Assembly: GCA_036583965.1 (NCBI GenBank)
Contig: JAZBQD010000030.1
Span: forward strand, 53,507,551-53,571,550
DNA from: Prunella strophiata
Taxonomy: Eukaryota > Chordata > Aves > Passeriformes > Prunellidae
Length of the DNA stretch: 64,000 bases
Reading direction: 5' to 3'
The notes beneath the pieces were generated by a model. It had not been told where the DNA came from, did not search any database, and saw only the letters and a list, made by a program, of their open reading frames with translations. Below, in pieces: positions 38,380 to 52,446 of this stretch; position 1 is the first letter of the stretch, and each line of letters starts with the position of its first letter. The translations under genes and the position numbers were made by a program.

Positions 38380-38745
38380 AAATATAGCAATGGTGCCAGC
38401 TTGACCAAAATTTATTTCCTCATTGTCTTTTTGGGCCCTATTTTTTTCACCTAGCTGGTCGGATAGCAATCATTTCCACAGCAACACCACAGCTTGACAC
38501 TGGCTATTTCCTAATGTAAGGATTATGTTTTGGGTGCCTACAACAATCACTGTATCTACTGCTTTATAAATAAGCCTATGGCTTATACATTGGTCTTTTT
38601 AAGTCCTAAGAATTCTGCATCTTTTACTCCTAGTAAATTTTCACACATTTTATAAAGGAAGAGGAAGTGGTTGAACTTCTCAACCTAACTACATCAAACA
38701 ATATTTTAACAACTTCAGAAGTGATAGGTGATACAATTCCCTCAC

Positions 38746-38807
38746 TTTTTTTTTTTGTTGTTTTGTTTTGTTTGTTTGTTTTTGGTTTTTTGTTTTGTTT
38801 TTTTTTG
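38746..38807 (+). repeat. T/G-rich low-complexity tract (TTTTG-like)
   Basis: Sixty-two bases of T with scattered single G residues, including TTTG and TTTTG repeats. It gives artefactual open frames on both strands. Confidence 0.9.
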
Positions 38808-41306
38808 CCTGCAGTCACACACAGTCTTTCAAAGTCATTACTAGCACTGGGGAGCACATCTTTTTACCCAGGAATCAGGACAGTATGCAATACAAACTTA
38901 GGTAAACAATCATGCTTTTTGTTGGTAAAATGTACCCAAACAATGAAGTTATACCCTATACAGAATGGCAGGAACATTGATAATTTCAATTGCTTTGCTT
39001 TAAACTGCAAGTGGCAAATTACTGTAAAATCTGCCATCCCTGCTAGAAGGAGCTGACTTAAATTAGTAGGATGCAAGGAAGACATTATGTATCTTGGCAG
39101 TCAGATACTTCTACAATGTTTCTAGATCACAGTTACTCTCTGTCAAATCCATAACAAACAATGTTGTATGTCTTAACTAGACCTGGTAAAACTCATGTGT
39201 CTTGCAATAGTACTTGGCAAAGTTTTACCACTTTGTTTATTACAGAGCATCTAAAACTAGAGGGAGCACCCTTATGGCACACATATGACCTTCACAGTAT
39301 TCACCAAATGAATCTGGAGATGACAAATGAGTTAAACTCTCTTCACTACTGCATGAGAACACAACACTCAGTCAGCTAAAGGAAAGTAAACAGTAAAGTG
39401 GAGCAGGACAGCCTTACTTTTCAAGCTAGAGAAGGAACAGATGACTAAGAGCTAAGTATTCTAAAAATTCAGAACCAGCTTTCTAAGAACGCTGGTTGGC
39501 ATAAAGCTGGCATAAAACAAACTGTTCAGGCTTCAGAGATTAAAATCATGTTATAGAGGCTCTCTACTTCAGTCATTGTGTTTATTAACACAACTGACCA
39601 CAAATCTACCAGGCAGCTTTTGTTAAAATAAAACCAGAACATTATAAACAGCAAAGCCTTCTGAGGCTCCCACTACGCGACTTCTAATCACACCCTGTAG
39701 TACGGAGGCAAGCTTCTCTCACACAAGTAGTGTCCCCTATTTTCAGTTATGTTGGCAACAAAATGAATGAAAGGAAATTACGTGACTACTGCTTGTTCTT
39801 CTTCAAACCAATATTTAGAGTTGCCCTTGAAAAATCCAACTATAAAACCATTAAGAAAACTCAGCTACAAATATATCATGCAGATTTTCTTTCCCCTGAC
39901 ATAGAAGGTGCTTCATGAATCAGCTGTATAGCAGGTCAGTCCTTTAGATGGCTGAGTTAATCAATGAGTTAATCCCTGAGTTAAAGTAATAGGACTCCTT
40001 GTGGTAAAAGGGACAACTGAACTGGGATTGCAAGGAAGACAGGTATACCCTAACAGAAAATTCATTTCCTGAAGTTTACACTGGAAACCAAGTTTTATAT
40101 TAACAGCACTTCAGGAAACATTGGAAAACTAAGGTTTGGAATGGGAGTAATCCTAAAACACACTTAACTATTCATGTTTACACCTTTACCATTGTTTGTG
40201 TTAAAACAGTTTTGCATCATTTCTCATATGCTTTTGCACAGAATTCATCCAATCTCTCTCCCCCACTATTACTTTCTACTTATTTCTATTAAATAATTTT
40301 ATAGCAGTAACAGAGGACTACTTAAAAAACCAAACCAGAATACTCAGCTGATGTGCTATAAAACACACTGTACATATAAATCAGTAACAGTGTTTATTCA
40401 CCTGTTATGGAAAGAAAGTTGCTAGGACTCTGCAGGCATTAAAATCCAAAAATGAAAGTACCCTAACTTTCAGAGGTGATAATCACCCAAAAGACATATC
40501 AAATTCCAGCAGAGTTCAGGGTGTTAACCATTTTTTGAATACCAGGCCTCCAACACTTAAAATTTTGTTCTGCACTGTTAGATGCAATCCTGATACAGAA
40601 AACTTGCCTTGAGGGCAGCATCAAACCCTGCAAAGGATCCCTCACAGAAAACTAACTGAAGCAGAAAGCTTATTTGTTAGGGGTAGGCAAATAAGGCGTA
40701 CTGAGGGACTGACAGAAGCCCTCCTCTCCTGGCCTGGTGAATAAAGCTATTGCTCCCTAGAACCTTTCCAAGCATAGGAAGGTGGAGTAGTAATTCTGAA
40801 GGATAGAGACACATTGTAGATAACACATCTCACCACAAACACACAAATAAATAGAAGGGAGCAGTACTGCACTGAATGCCTACACAAACACAAGACACCA
40901 CAGACAGATCCACCCTGTTCCTAGGGATCAATACTAAGAGATAAAAACCCTTCATTCTTATCTCTATTAGCTTTTGTTCTTCCACTGTCTCTCACTCAAT
41001 CTACTTGCTGGCTTCTCCAGCCTGAAGCCTGGTAGAAGATCATGCACACATCCCATAGACATTCACAAGGCAGAAGAGTAGGAAGAGAAAAGAATTTTAA
41101 AAAGTTTCACAGGTTAAGCCATGGTGATAGGGCAACAGGGCTTCACCAGGCAAATGTACTAGCCTGCTTTAAAATGCAACTGTCCCCTTTAATCCTTTCT
41201 CTCCTTTTCCCACACTCCTTCCTCCCCACTTCACTTTGACCCTTTTCCACTTCTGATCCTTGCCTTAAATAACCCATACCAGATCTGTACAATCTCAAAA
41301 TTCTTT

Positions 41307-41372
41307 TACCCTGTCCCCAGTGCAACTTTAACACATCTTTACCCTGTCCCCAGTGCCACTCTAACACATCTT
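41307..41372 (+). repeat. 33-bp tandem duplication (2 copies)
   Basis: Unit one (41307-41339) begins TACCCTGTCCCCAGTGCAAC and unit two (41340-41372) follows directly with 2 substitutions, about 94% identity. It is a local duplication in intron 1. The overlapping minus-strand frame shows an 11-residue repeat only because 33 is a multiple of 3. Confidence 0.9.
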
Positions 41373-43498
41373 ATGCACCTTTTTTAAAAGCTTATCCCTG
41401 CTCCAGTTTGCCTGGCATTCCAAAGAGTTTCTTCCAGTGAATCACCTCAGCAGGTTTTTTGCAAGAGGGATAATGGCCTCACTGGTCAACTCTGCTCATT
41501 TTAGGAACAGTTTAAGAGATTAAGTGGCTCAGTTTTCCACCTTATGACTATACCTCTGGTCATTATCTGACTACCTGATAAGCCAGTAATCAGATCTCGT
41601 TACACATATCTCAAAAAGCAACAAGTTTTTGATACAACTTAGTTACTATTTCACCAACATTTTAGATTTTTTATTGTATTATCATGCTGGTTTTATTTAA
41701 AAACATTTATACATGATTTAACAAATAAGCATGATTAAACAAATATTTTCACACATAATTTCATATTTTCAGTGTACTGTAGTCATTGAAAAATAAGATG
41801 CTAGAAGAAAAACTTCATGACAGCTTAATGTAGCTGCAAACTACACCAAACTGTTAAAACAGCTGCAGGTGAGGGCAAGGTTACTCTTTCCTACTTCAGT
41901 ACAACCCATCTTTCCTCCACTCCTAGTTCCAAACTTTTGTCCATCTTTCCCTATTCATTCCAGCACTTGTTCTTGTATCTTGCTGACACATTTTAATGAG
42001 TCCTGAGATATTGGTGTATCCCTCTTCATTACACTTGCTCTCATACTCCTAGTACATAAACACTGCTACTATGTCTATCTTACAAGGAATTGGAGCCACA
42101 GTGACTTTGAAACTATCTTTTCAAAGATACCACACATCACTTGCTTCAAGAGCAGTGGGAGTTGTATTATCCATATTTAATAAGTAATACAAGCCAGCAA
42201 CGCCAGACTAACACAGAAAAGCCAGATTTGTCTGTCTTACCCTAGATGTTATGTTCTAAGATGTCATCTTATTTCCTTAAGGGAAAATTATCAGGCAGAG
42301 AGGCTATAAAAGGACTCAGAGGAGGAAAAAAATGCACAGTAATATTGGTGAAAGCAGCAGAGAAAGAGTGAAAAAAAAAGGGACTCTCCATCTTTACCAC
42401 AAACACTTTTTTAAAAAAACCAGGAGAGGAAGCCAGCTTTTGCCTGAAGAATCCCAGACACTTTCAGTTTATTTTTGTTTTTGCTGAAGAGTTCCATTGC
42501 CCAGCATTTACTAAATGTAAATGTCAAGATTCAGCAAACATGCCTACACTGGCAAAGTTCAGGTTTCTGGTTTGTGCTGGTGTTGGTGCATTAACAACAG
42601 TAAGAGTGCAGACCATAAGCTAGTACCAGTATCCAAGATACCTTTCAGGCATGCCTAATGATATATGGCCTTAAAAGGTGTTTTTACCTATGATCCTATA
42701 AAAGGATGGAATAAAATCCTATGAATATAAGATTGGTTCAAACATTTTCACACTATTTTAAAATAAGGCACTAATTCTTTCAGAATTAAAAAGTGATTTG
42801 CAGTGCTTTATATAGAATCAAAAGCTAGGCATTCATTTAAACAGCCAAATGCTTTCTTCTCTGCTTTTCTGCTGTGCTCTTACATAGCAACTATATCCAA
42901 TAATAAAAAAGGCTCAGTTCTACTGAGAATTTAGATATCACACAGTAACTGCATGTCAAAAAACAGGTCTGTGTTAGCATTTACTATCAACATAGTCCAG
43001 AAACTGTGTCTGTGCTGTGGTTAGTCCATTTAATTATGGCCAGCCCCAGGCTATTAATTTGCTATGTTATTTATAGGTTTTCTTATCTTTTTTATTGTAT
43101 GGTTTTATTTGCTTTCCCCAACAGTCACATCTTCATTCACATTCATTTCAGACAATACTGCAAGGAACACACAAGCACTGCCAGTGCCAAGGACCTCAGC
43201 ATAACCCTTAAGAACCTACATTCTTTCCTACCTCTTTTGTTCAAAGCCTTGCAAATTAAGCACCTCAACTATAAAGGCACAGAAAAATTCTCATAAGGCA
43301 CCATTAAAAATACAAGCCAGAAGAGAATTTTAAACTTATTTCTAGTTCTCAAATAAAAAATTAATCTGGAATATTTCTAAGTATATTGTAAAAATATACT
43401 ATACTTTTAAATTAACAAAGAGTAGTTCTGAACTTTAATATAAACCAGATATTTAAATCAAGGATCTTTCTTGAGTCTAGAATATTCATACAAAGTGC

Positions 43499-43513
43499 AA
43501 AAAAAAAAAAAAC

Positions 43514-43542
<29 letters not shown>
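43499..43542 (+). repeat. 44-bp poly-A tract with one C interruption
   Basis: A-only apart from C at 43513, followed by CCAAAACC. A second A run (A12-13) lies about 35 bases on. No retroposed body was recognised upstream. Confidence 0.9.
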
Positions 43543-43544
<2 letters not shown>

Positions 43545-46500
43545 AAAACCTCAGAGAAGCTGAAGCTGTTACATCAAAAAAAAAAAAATACTTTCTAGAA
43601 TCTCTGGACTAGGCTGCTTAGCTCTCCTTTAGAAAACTGCATAACAGAGAATTCTGTTTTGTTTCTGGCTATTGCTTGTATTTTCAGCAGTCATAAGGGA
43701 AAGAGTGCATTCCTCAGAAAATCCTCAGGTGTCATGTCAAGGATCTGCAAATAGTTTTAATGGGATGCCACTTTCAAGCTTTTATCTAATCAATGTTTTT
43801 CAATTTGGAAATCACTGCTCTTGAGAAACTGTCTAAAGTGAAAATCAATACAAGATGTCTTCTGCATTGAAAAATCAGAACAAGATCTCTTCCATCTCCA
43901 ATTCCAACAGATCAAAAACACTTACAGAAAGTCTCTCTGACATGGAATTTTCAGCAACACAAGTTGCTGAAAGGTTTAAAAGGGAAAGGTTTTCCATACC
44001 TTTGTTTCAGTAAGAATATAAGTCACACCTGAGTAAATTTCTACACACACTTGAATGTTACATATCTGACAGCATTGTTAAATACTTTTCCTACCTTAAT
44101 CCATTCTTTCAAGTCTACATACATCATACATCTTGATTTGACAAAGACATAGGGATGCCCTGGCTGTTACAGTGGTCCCCATTTCTGCAGCTCCAAAGCA
44201 TCAGGACTGTCTAAAGAGACTTTAGGCATTTACTAAAATGTTAGGGACACACCTGTATCAGCATTATAATACTCTTCTCAGACCCTAAGCAATCTTGAAA
44301 CAATGATTAAAACTTATATGGACATACCCACAGAAATCATAAAATCATGAGTGAAGAGAAGAGTAAAATATTCTTTTTCTTGCTGAACTGTAACCAGACA
44401 TACTTAGAAAAACAACAAAATTAAAAAGAGTAGGATAGAATTATGAGGTGCTAACATTCTTCTACTTACTTTACCTGTAATAACAGAATAGGGATTTTAA
44501 GTCAATAATCAGCTGTATCCTTTACATAAGATTACTATGCAACATTATACAGTTACATAACAAAGTAGCTAATGCTACATTATTACCTAAACACAATAAA
44601 GTGTTTAGATATGAAGAAATTCCTGTAAAACTGACATAGTGTGTACTGTGAGTAGCAACCAAAATCAGAATGAAATATATATACCATTTCTTTGAATAAA
44701 TTCTGCATAAATCACAAAAACTTAAAACTGATCCTGAAAAGCTCCTATGATTACACTAATTACCTCTAATTTTAAAATTATGGACATAAAAATGTGCCTT
44801 TTTTTCCTTCCAGCTACAAGAAAATGAAAGCCAGAATTTTCAGTCCATATGCCTGAAGTGTGCATATCTGTTTACATCATATCCCACATGTCTATGGACA
44901 TGGAGTTGCACATACCTACAAATGAGAAAATACAATGCACAAAGACTGGGGCAGTTCTTTATTCAAATCCATCCTTGCTTGACAAACTGCATCATACAAA
45001 ACTCTGGTTAGCAGTAATTTCAATAGCCAGTATGATTTGAAATATTTTGCCTGCATGTACTTATGAAACTCTAAACAGATGTGTCTTTATATGAGTAGTT
45101 ACCCTACGGAACAGTCTTTAAGAAGATAAAACTACAGTTAAGGCAAGAGAATGTATCTGGCAAAAAATATACCAACCAAGGTATCTTACCTACCCTACCA
45201 AGGCTTAGAGAGGCCTATACCTGATGAAGCACTACTAAAAAGGAAAGTGAAATTCTTAGAGGATGCCCTTTTCAAGCTGTTACACTTCAGATTTTGTTTT
45301 TCTGCAAAAAGAGAAGGTGGGCTCAACATTCTGTTGCCCTCATTTTTCCTTGGTGTCAGAGGGAGGCCAGAAAGCATTTGCACCAAGACTCAACTTTTCA
45401 GTGAACAAACTGGTTTCATCACCGTAAAATGAGGTTTAACCAAAAGAGGGGAGAAAAAAAATTTCCAAGTGGTATCCTAAAATTCAGTATTGCCATCTTA
45501 CTCTCATATACAGTACAGCACTATTCATTCTGCAACTCCAAGTTAGCTACTAAAACATTATACAAAACAATAAATTCATGCTACATAACTTACAAATTTT
45601 CCAAACCAGCAAACTGCATGAAAATGGATAAAAGTGTAAAGGCAGCTCAGTGTTTACATAGCAGTTTAATGAGACCACAAGTACAAGCTTCTTTAATAGC
45701 AACAACAAAAAAGCAGGTGCAGTCTAAAACATTACCTATGACCACAGTAAAAATCCAATGGAAAGTCCCTAAAAAGTTTATAGATGAAACAGTCAAACAA
45801 TATCGTATTTAAAGACTAACTTCCTCCAGTTAATTGACAGCCAGGTACACTGACTGACAAACATTTTAAATGAAAATTGAGGAAAACAGAGCAATCCCCC
45901 AAAGAAAATACATACATGCTGTTGAACTTCAGAAATACAGCACAGTGGGATATAAGCTCAGTTATTATACTCACTGTACTTCCTTTTTCTTTAAAACTTA
46001 CAGCTTGCTACTTTTATGAGAACAATAAAAGAGACAGTTTCAGATTTAATCACACTCAAGTTCAAAACCATTCAAGGCACCTAAGACAGTAAAACCATAA
46101 CTCTATTTGCTACTATTTTGCCTAACAGTTACTCCTTGTTTCTTTACCATTTGCTATAAAGGCTAACAAAAACCACAAAAACCCAAACAACAACCAAACA
46201 AACAAAAAAGAAGGCATTCAGAGGGCTAACAGTATTTAAACCATTATTTAGAAATTTGTTACTTTCCACTACACCTGTTGCCTGCTCCATTCCTCATCAA
46301 CTTCTCCAGTTGTAACAGGAAAATACTCACTAGTTGAAATCTACTATTCTGAAGGTTTAGAGCCCTTGATGGTTGTTATGGGAACAAATAAAAAAAACCA
46401 ACTCAAATACTGTTAAATGCTGCCTTAATGTTTTACGAGGAAGAAACATATTGGTAACCATGTCACAAAGTAGAAATTTAATTAATGGAAGAGAGTTTTG

Positions 46501-47419
46501 TGAGAATAACATTCTAAGACATCATTTGAGTAAATGTTAACAGTTCTTCAAGAAAATATTATACCAAAAAAAAACCCAAAGCAAATAACAAAATCCAATG
46601 TGACAATAGTGATGTTGAATAGCACAGTCCTCAGTGCATTTCATTAGACACTAATACATGGCTGAATCATGAAAGTAATCTAGTATCATCTTGCCACAGA
46701 TGAGTTCTCCTTCAGATTTTCCTCTGATTAAATACAGGAAAACAGGTATTTGTCATGTATCATATATTCTGTTCCTCCATTTCTGTGGGAGGAGACATCT
46801 TAAAACCGTATTTCATGCAGTTATACTGTAGACATACTGCATACAAGGAAAATATATTGGCCGTTAACAGAAATATCAGGAATAATTTTCCAACATTCAG
46901 ATCCTCGAATGTAAGAACAAATTCTCCTAATATTTTATTGTTTACATTCCTGCTGCTGCAGATTCCCCAAGGACAGTTAGAAAGAATGAAAACCAAGGCA
47001 TAACATGCAAGACCATACACACTATCTAGTGAGCAAGAATAACCATATTCCAGCAGCTCCCACTGCATTACAGTCACATTATTTACCAACTACTACAGTC
47101 ATGGTGGCACTGACATAATCAAACTCCTGCTGAACTAACTACACTCAGATGCTGAGAGCAGGCAAAGTACAGCAGTATGACAGGAGACCTTGCCCAGAAA
47201 GTTGGTGAAACAAGACTGTGCTGTTGTTAATGCAGATGAAAGAAGACTGGTAAACTTCCTTACACTGCTATAACCTAGTCTGAAGTATCATTTGTTTTAG
47301 AACATTAGAACAAGGAAAGTCCCACACACATCAGTCAGAAAGGATTTTGCCAATAACTTCACTCATGCCCACATTTCGTGCTACCTGCATTTGCATACCA
47401 AATTTTCAAAACAAACAAA

Positions 47420-47592
47420 CCCACCCACAACTTATTTTGCTTTGCTTGCATGTACAGCTTTTCCTTTGTCTATTAAATTCACTAGCTGGATCCACACTTT
47501 TAACCCTTCTGACTCATTTCTCCATTCCACTGTGGGGGAGTGAGTGAGCAGCTGTGTGGGTCTTAGCTGCCTACTGGGCTTAACCCAGTACA
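47420..47592 (+). mobile_element. Avian ERVL-type LTR, 3' end remnant
   Basis: The segment ends in the pattern GGGGGAGTGAGTGAGCAGCT, then TGTGGGTCTTAGCTGCC and GGGCTTAACCCAGTACA, which I recognise as the diverged 3' end of a widespread avian ERV LTR (consensus ending roughly GGGTTAAACCACGACA). Upstream, TTTTGCTTTGCTTGCATGTA and the AGCTTTTCCTTTGTCTATTA stretch also fit that LTR. The LTR sense strand is plus, opposite to LRCH1. Only the 3' part is recognisable, with no matching partner LTR or internal region nearby. Confidence 0.72.
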
Positions 47593-48212
47593 GATAAGTA
47601 AAATTTACTGCCATACAACTTTAAACAGTTTAGCAATTCTAAACACAGGCATTCCATAGCTGCCATCAGAACTTAAAGGATAAAAGACACCACACACTAT
47701 CTCAACATAAGCAAGTCTGTGTCTCCGAGTGTTTTTACTGAGAACTCCAGTCTTGCGTGCTACAAGCACAAACATTTTTCTAATGGAGAAACCCCAAGGA
47801 TACACAGAACAGGATTTAAAATTAAGACCACATCACATTCTCTTTTGAAGTGTTGTAAAAGCACTTCCAAAATGCATTAACCTAGGTTCTCTCTTCAGCA
47901 TTTCCTTAACAGACTAACAATAAGAATCTACATTTGGTAATATAGATGCAAAACGTGTCAGAATTTATGTCAATACACAACTGGAGCAAAACTCTACAAG
48001 CAGGTCTGTGGATAAATATGTCAGCAAACAAAACGTGTCTGAATAGTGTATTTTGCAAAGCTGCAAAGCAAGGTTGTAAAACAAATCTAATCACCTTAGG
48101 TATTCTTTAACCAAAAAAATGCTGGGAATTCATAACAGAAGGAATACCTGGGATTTCAAGATACTTGGGAATGCCTCAGCTAAATGAAATATGCTTCAGC
48201 TTACAATAAGAG
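47593..48212 (-). other. LRCH1 intron 1 between LTR remnant and CR1 tail
   Basis: AT-rich intronic DNA between two retroelement fragments. No gene or repeat family recognised. Confidence 0.7.
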
Positions 48213-48302
48213 ATTGAACAAGTTTAGACTTGGCCCAGCTTTGCACTGGTGGTTGGATTACATGACCTACAGGGGTCCCTTCCATCAGCATCTTAGGTCC
48301 CT
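48213..48302 (+). mobile_element. CR1 LINE 3'-end fragment
   Basis: The core string GGTTGGATTACATGACCTAC, followed by AGGGGTCCCTTCCATC, is the conserved sense-strand 3' end of CR1 (typical GGTTGGACTAGATGACCT...GGTCCCTTCCAACC). About 90 bp remain, and the terminal octamer repeats are degraded. Confidence 0.8.
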
Positions 48303-51300
48303 TCATAGTTATCCTGCAAGCCTATAAAATATAGATGCAAAGTCAGAATAAAGTTTTTATTAAATTAACTGCATATTTTAATTGATATTTACCATTTACT
48401 TACAAACAAATATTCTCTTAAAGAAGCTGTTTTTCTGAAGTTGTAATTAGATCTTAACCTAAAGTTTTTAAAAGGACAACTCAAATGCCAGTGGAACCAA
48501 AATTACCACAAGTGAGAGAAAAACACTTATAAGAGATCCAAAACAAGTGAACAGCACAGCTCTGCCATAAAAGAAAGGCAGTCAAAGGGTTATGTTTTAG
48601 ATCACAAAATTACCTGGAACCTACTCTGCAATTATTTATGGAATAGGTAAAATGGAATAGGTGAAAATCCAAACCACGTACTACTCTATTGCCTTAGATT
48701 TGATCACCTGGACATCTGTACCACAAATTCACGTTAAATAGTAAGACTGCTTAGAATGCAATTCCTTTTATGTCACTGACACTTCTAAAGCTGGCCCTTC
48801 TGTATCCATAGCATCAGTACATAAAAAATTCTGATGTCATCTGCATTCCACCAAGGGTGGAGGCAGACAAACACTTTCTCAAAATGAGTTCCCAAGAAAC
48901 TCACATTCATAAAACCAAAACATCCTGTTTCTATAAATGGAATTGTCAAGCAATCCATTCTAGGACAGATACTCAGGGAGAAATTCTTAATTATAAAGTA
49001 ATTTTACCTGTATTTGATTTAAAACCTTCCTCAATATTATGGATAATCTTCATTTTTATGTTCCTAATTCATAGTACAAAATACAAAAGGAGACACAAGT
49101 GAAAAATTATCACAAGAAGAAAAGTCCACTTTAATATCTTTAAAAGGACATGGTCATAAGCTAGGATTTGTACACTATTGAAACAAACCATATTCTACAA
49201 CGTCATACAACTATACTCCCTACTGTAAGAGATTTTTTATTTGCTCACACCAGAACATCAGTCATTTTGATGTGGTTGCAGAATGTTAATCCAACATCTA
49301 CTCAGAGAAAATGAACCATACCCTCAAGGAAATCATTAAGTGTCTCATACAAGAAAATAGTTTTATTTATTTCTTCACAACCCTAGCATCAGTCAGGATT
49401 TTCAAGACTTTCCTCCCTAGAATACAAAGCCATTGTTGATAAAATCTGCGAGTGATTGACAGTAATGGTGCTATAAGTAACAGCAAAGCCAAGTTATAGA
49501 TGACGGGGACCTGGAGCACACGGTAGATCAGACACAATCAAGGTCATATTTAACTCTGTCATATGAAAACTTAGAAATACATCAAGGAAGAATATAATCA
49601 TACAATCAGAGTCTTGGCAAGTGACAGCATAAGCCTGGAACAAAGACAATCATGAGCTCCCAGCAAGTCTAAAGGCGCAAATTACTAAAATGAAAGTTGG
49701 GTGCGCTAACAGTGACTACTGTGAAATAAGCTGAACACACATTACCTCAAGGAAGGTATTTACAAAGCAACTCGCAAATTGCTATGTCCAGTTGTTAATA
49801 ATGAAGCAAAAGACAATAAAACTGTTAAAGCACCCAAAAACCTGTACAGTTTCGTGAAACTGTGAGATTTGGGATCTGAACACCAAAGGTTCATCTGTTT
49901 AGGACTGTCTCACAAGTCCTTGCAACATTTAGTACAGCAATGTAAGATAGGAGCATCCTCAACTCTGTCCCCCGCTGCTCTGAGAGTGGTTTCCTCCCCA
50001 AGAACAGGCACAGCAGGCACAATCCTTGATGCCACAATTCCAAGCCTGTCCTAAGAGTTTAAATCCACCACCATCACTATTTAGGTTGTCACCCTATTTA
50101 CATGGGCAGTAGCAGCTTTCTAGGCAGGAGGCTAGATGGACAATTGCAATGGCATCCTAAATTACTGTAAGTGGAATTATCCCTCATTAATCAAATACCT
50201 AAGTTTATTAAATACAAAAGTAAAAAATTATGTATAAACAACTGCAGAAGAGTAAATGCCTGCTACAGTGGATTAGCTAATCTAGTGAAGAAAAAAAGAA
50301 TAAACAACCAGAAGTTGAAGCTAAAATACAAAATTGCTGTGTAATCTCTTATTTGTTTCCAAAGGAAATATATAATCAATCATACTATTATCACTGGCAT
50401 ACTTTAAAATTGAGACAGTACACATGAGCCATAAATTTCTGATCTAGATACACAGACTCAGCCAGGAAAATTGATGGCCAGCATTAGGCAGAGGGACAAA
50501 CTGTATCAACATAAAAGTCTCTTTTATTAAGACAAATCAATTGCTTCAACATGTTTCAGCAAGGATAGTCCACTAGCACCAGAATGTAAACAGCAGCACA
50601 AAATAAGGATGAGACATCTGGTAAAGAACAACAGGACTGAGTAAATACTCTTTGAGTATTAGAGAAATTCCTCTAAAAGCAAGAAGCTTCTGTTCATAAA
50701 GCAAAAAACCTGGCAGCTCACTACCCTCTAGCATTTTCTTCTTTGCAAGACTGCTTCCCAATTATTTATTTACACTCTTCCACAGAAGGAAACAAAGTTA
50801 TGTTCATATAACCTTAATTTAGTAACTTAATCAATAATAATTACCAATAAAGTAATATATTTCTCCTCTCTGTTCTGCTTTTTTCACACATATTAATTTG
50901 GTTATCCTCATGTTATCACTATTTCATGCATCCAAGGAAGGGTTTAGAAAGATATGAAAAAGTAGAACTCTATCATGCATGAAATGGAGCAGGTGAAATA
51001 TTTATATATATATATACACTCAGTATATTTAACACACACAATGACACAATGTAAATGCATTAAGATGGAGCAAAAGCAATACTTTCTTTTTTCCAAGCTG
51101 AATCAATTACAAGCAGAAGAATACCTCCTGACTGCAAGATTTTTTATTTCTATGATGAGAACATTGAAAAAAGAAGATGGTTTTGTTAAGAGACAAAGAA
51201 GAAAAGTTTTGAGACACAAACTAATTCATTCAAATACTGTTAACCAAGAATGTGACTTATCTTCAATAGGTACCTTAACAAAAATAATTTTTAAAAATAG

Positions 51301-51620
51301 CAAGCATTCTATAAAACTATTTGGCTGGAGGTTGCAAGCAAGAAACATAATCCAGCATATAGTAGATAGCCATCAAAACACAAAACAAAACATTCTGTTT
51401 TACAGGGACACCTGCATTTAAGAAAACTGGCAAGGTTTCTGCTTAGTCCAGTAAGCAAAATTCAAGCTTTCTGCATGCTGAGCACAGGTATTCAACAGAA
51501 ACTGATCTGGAATTACTCTTTTCCATAAATTGTTTAGAACAAGAGGATTTGTATTTTAGAAACTGTAATTTTGGAGATAGATAGCTCTCTGAGATGCTCA
51601 TGCTTTACCTACCCCCATAT

Positions 51621-51654
51621 CAATACCATGATTTATTTCTTCACTTTAGAGCCT
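51621..51654 (+). repeat. 34-bp direct repeat, copy A
   Basis: CAATACCATGATTTATTTCT and the following 14 bases match 52413-52446 with one substitution. Flanks do not match. Confidence 0.8.
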
Positions 51655-52412
51655 TAGCACCAATAATGAAATCTGATAACTGTCTTGGAAAAGCCATTCA
51701 CTAGAGCAATCATCTCAAATTTGTGTGATCACAAATTTGATCAGAACTCACTTTACTTTGGCCATATTTCCAGATTACTGCATTAACAAAGCCTTACACT
51801 GCAAAGTTAGAACACAAAAAACCCAATACTGATTTCTTGGATGATTTTAAAGTGAGGGTTCTATGGATGTTTATGAGCTATGTCTAGAAAAACTCTAATT
51901 CTCATGCAGAATTTGTCCATGTTGACTTCACACATAAGAAGAAAAAAAAAAGTGGGTTTTTTTGATGAATTCTATTCCTTAAAACTTTACTTTCTTGCAG
52001 CACCATGCTATTACTTCTACTTAGTCCAATACAAAATACTGGGGAAAAATGCTGACAGATTTGTGAGGCACATAGAGGGAAGCAACCTCCAGCCTTTTTT
52101 GCAAGTTTTCAGACCTTTTACTGGTATAAGATTTTTCAGATTTAACTAGCCTGTTCACTGTTCCCTGACTATTTCAAACATCCAAAGTATTTAGAAATCA
52201 TTGAGAAACTTATATTTATCATAAGCACACATTCACATCTAATAATATTTGTTTCTTGGGGGAGGGCAGTGCTAGGGTCAGGGTGGATTTTTTTCCCTTT
52301 TAAAGGTAAACTCTGCAACACTGGATGGAAACACAAGGAAACTTCACAGACTCCTTCTACTGCCTACATGTACAGTCTCAACTGCAATGCTTGAGTTTCA
52401 CTGTTCCCACAG

Positions 52413-52446
52413 CAATACCATGATTTATTTCTTCATTTTAGAGCCT
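52413..52446 (+). repeat. 34-bp direct repeat, copy B
   Basis: Second copy of 51621-51654, in the same orientation, 792 bp away, 33 of 34 bases identical. A shorter echo (AGCAATACCATGAT) occurs near 53611. Confidence 0.8.

Larger units (their letters stand above)
32041..47419 (-). other. LRCH1 intron 1, segment 3
   Basis: Mostly AT-rich intronic DNA without a supportable gene. It contains a GC-rich island (33530-33950), an (AAAC)n run (34624-34649), several A- or T-rich tracts, a 33-bp tandem duplication (41307-41372) and a 44-bp A tract (43499-43542). A short repeat of TATGCTCTTCTGTC lies at 32481-32513. Confidence 0.7.

Noticed and set aside
40680..40780. AATAAA in a GC-richer context near 40.74 kb, suggestive of an LTR or terminal exon
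   Set aside because: AATAAA is common by chance in AT-rich DNA, and I could not match the flanks to a known LTR or gene end.
45429..45812. 127-codon plus-strand frame in intron 1
   Set aside because: No recognisable family and composition like the surrounding intron.
50975..51421. 148-codon plus-strand frame in intron 1
   Set aside because: AT-rich, Lys/Ile-rich chance frame with no recognisable domain, no splice context and no sign of a retroposed gene.
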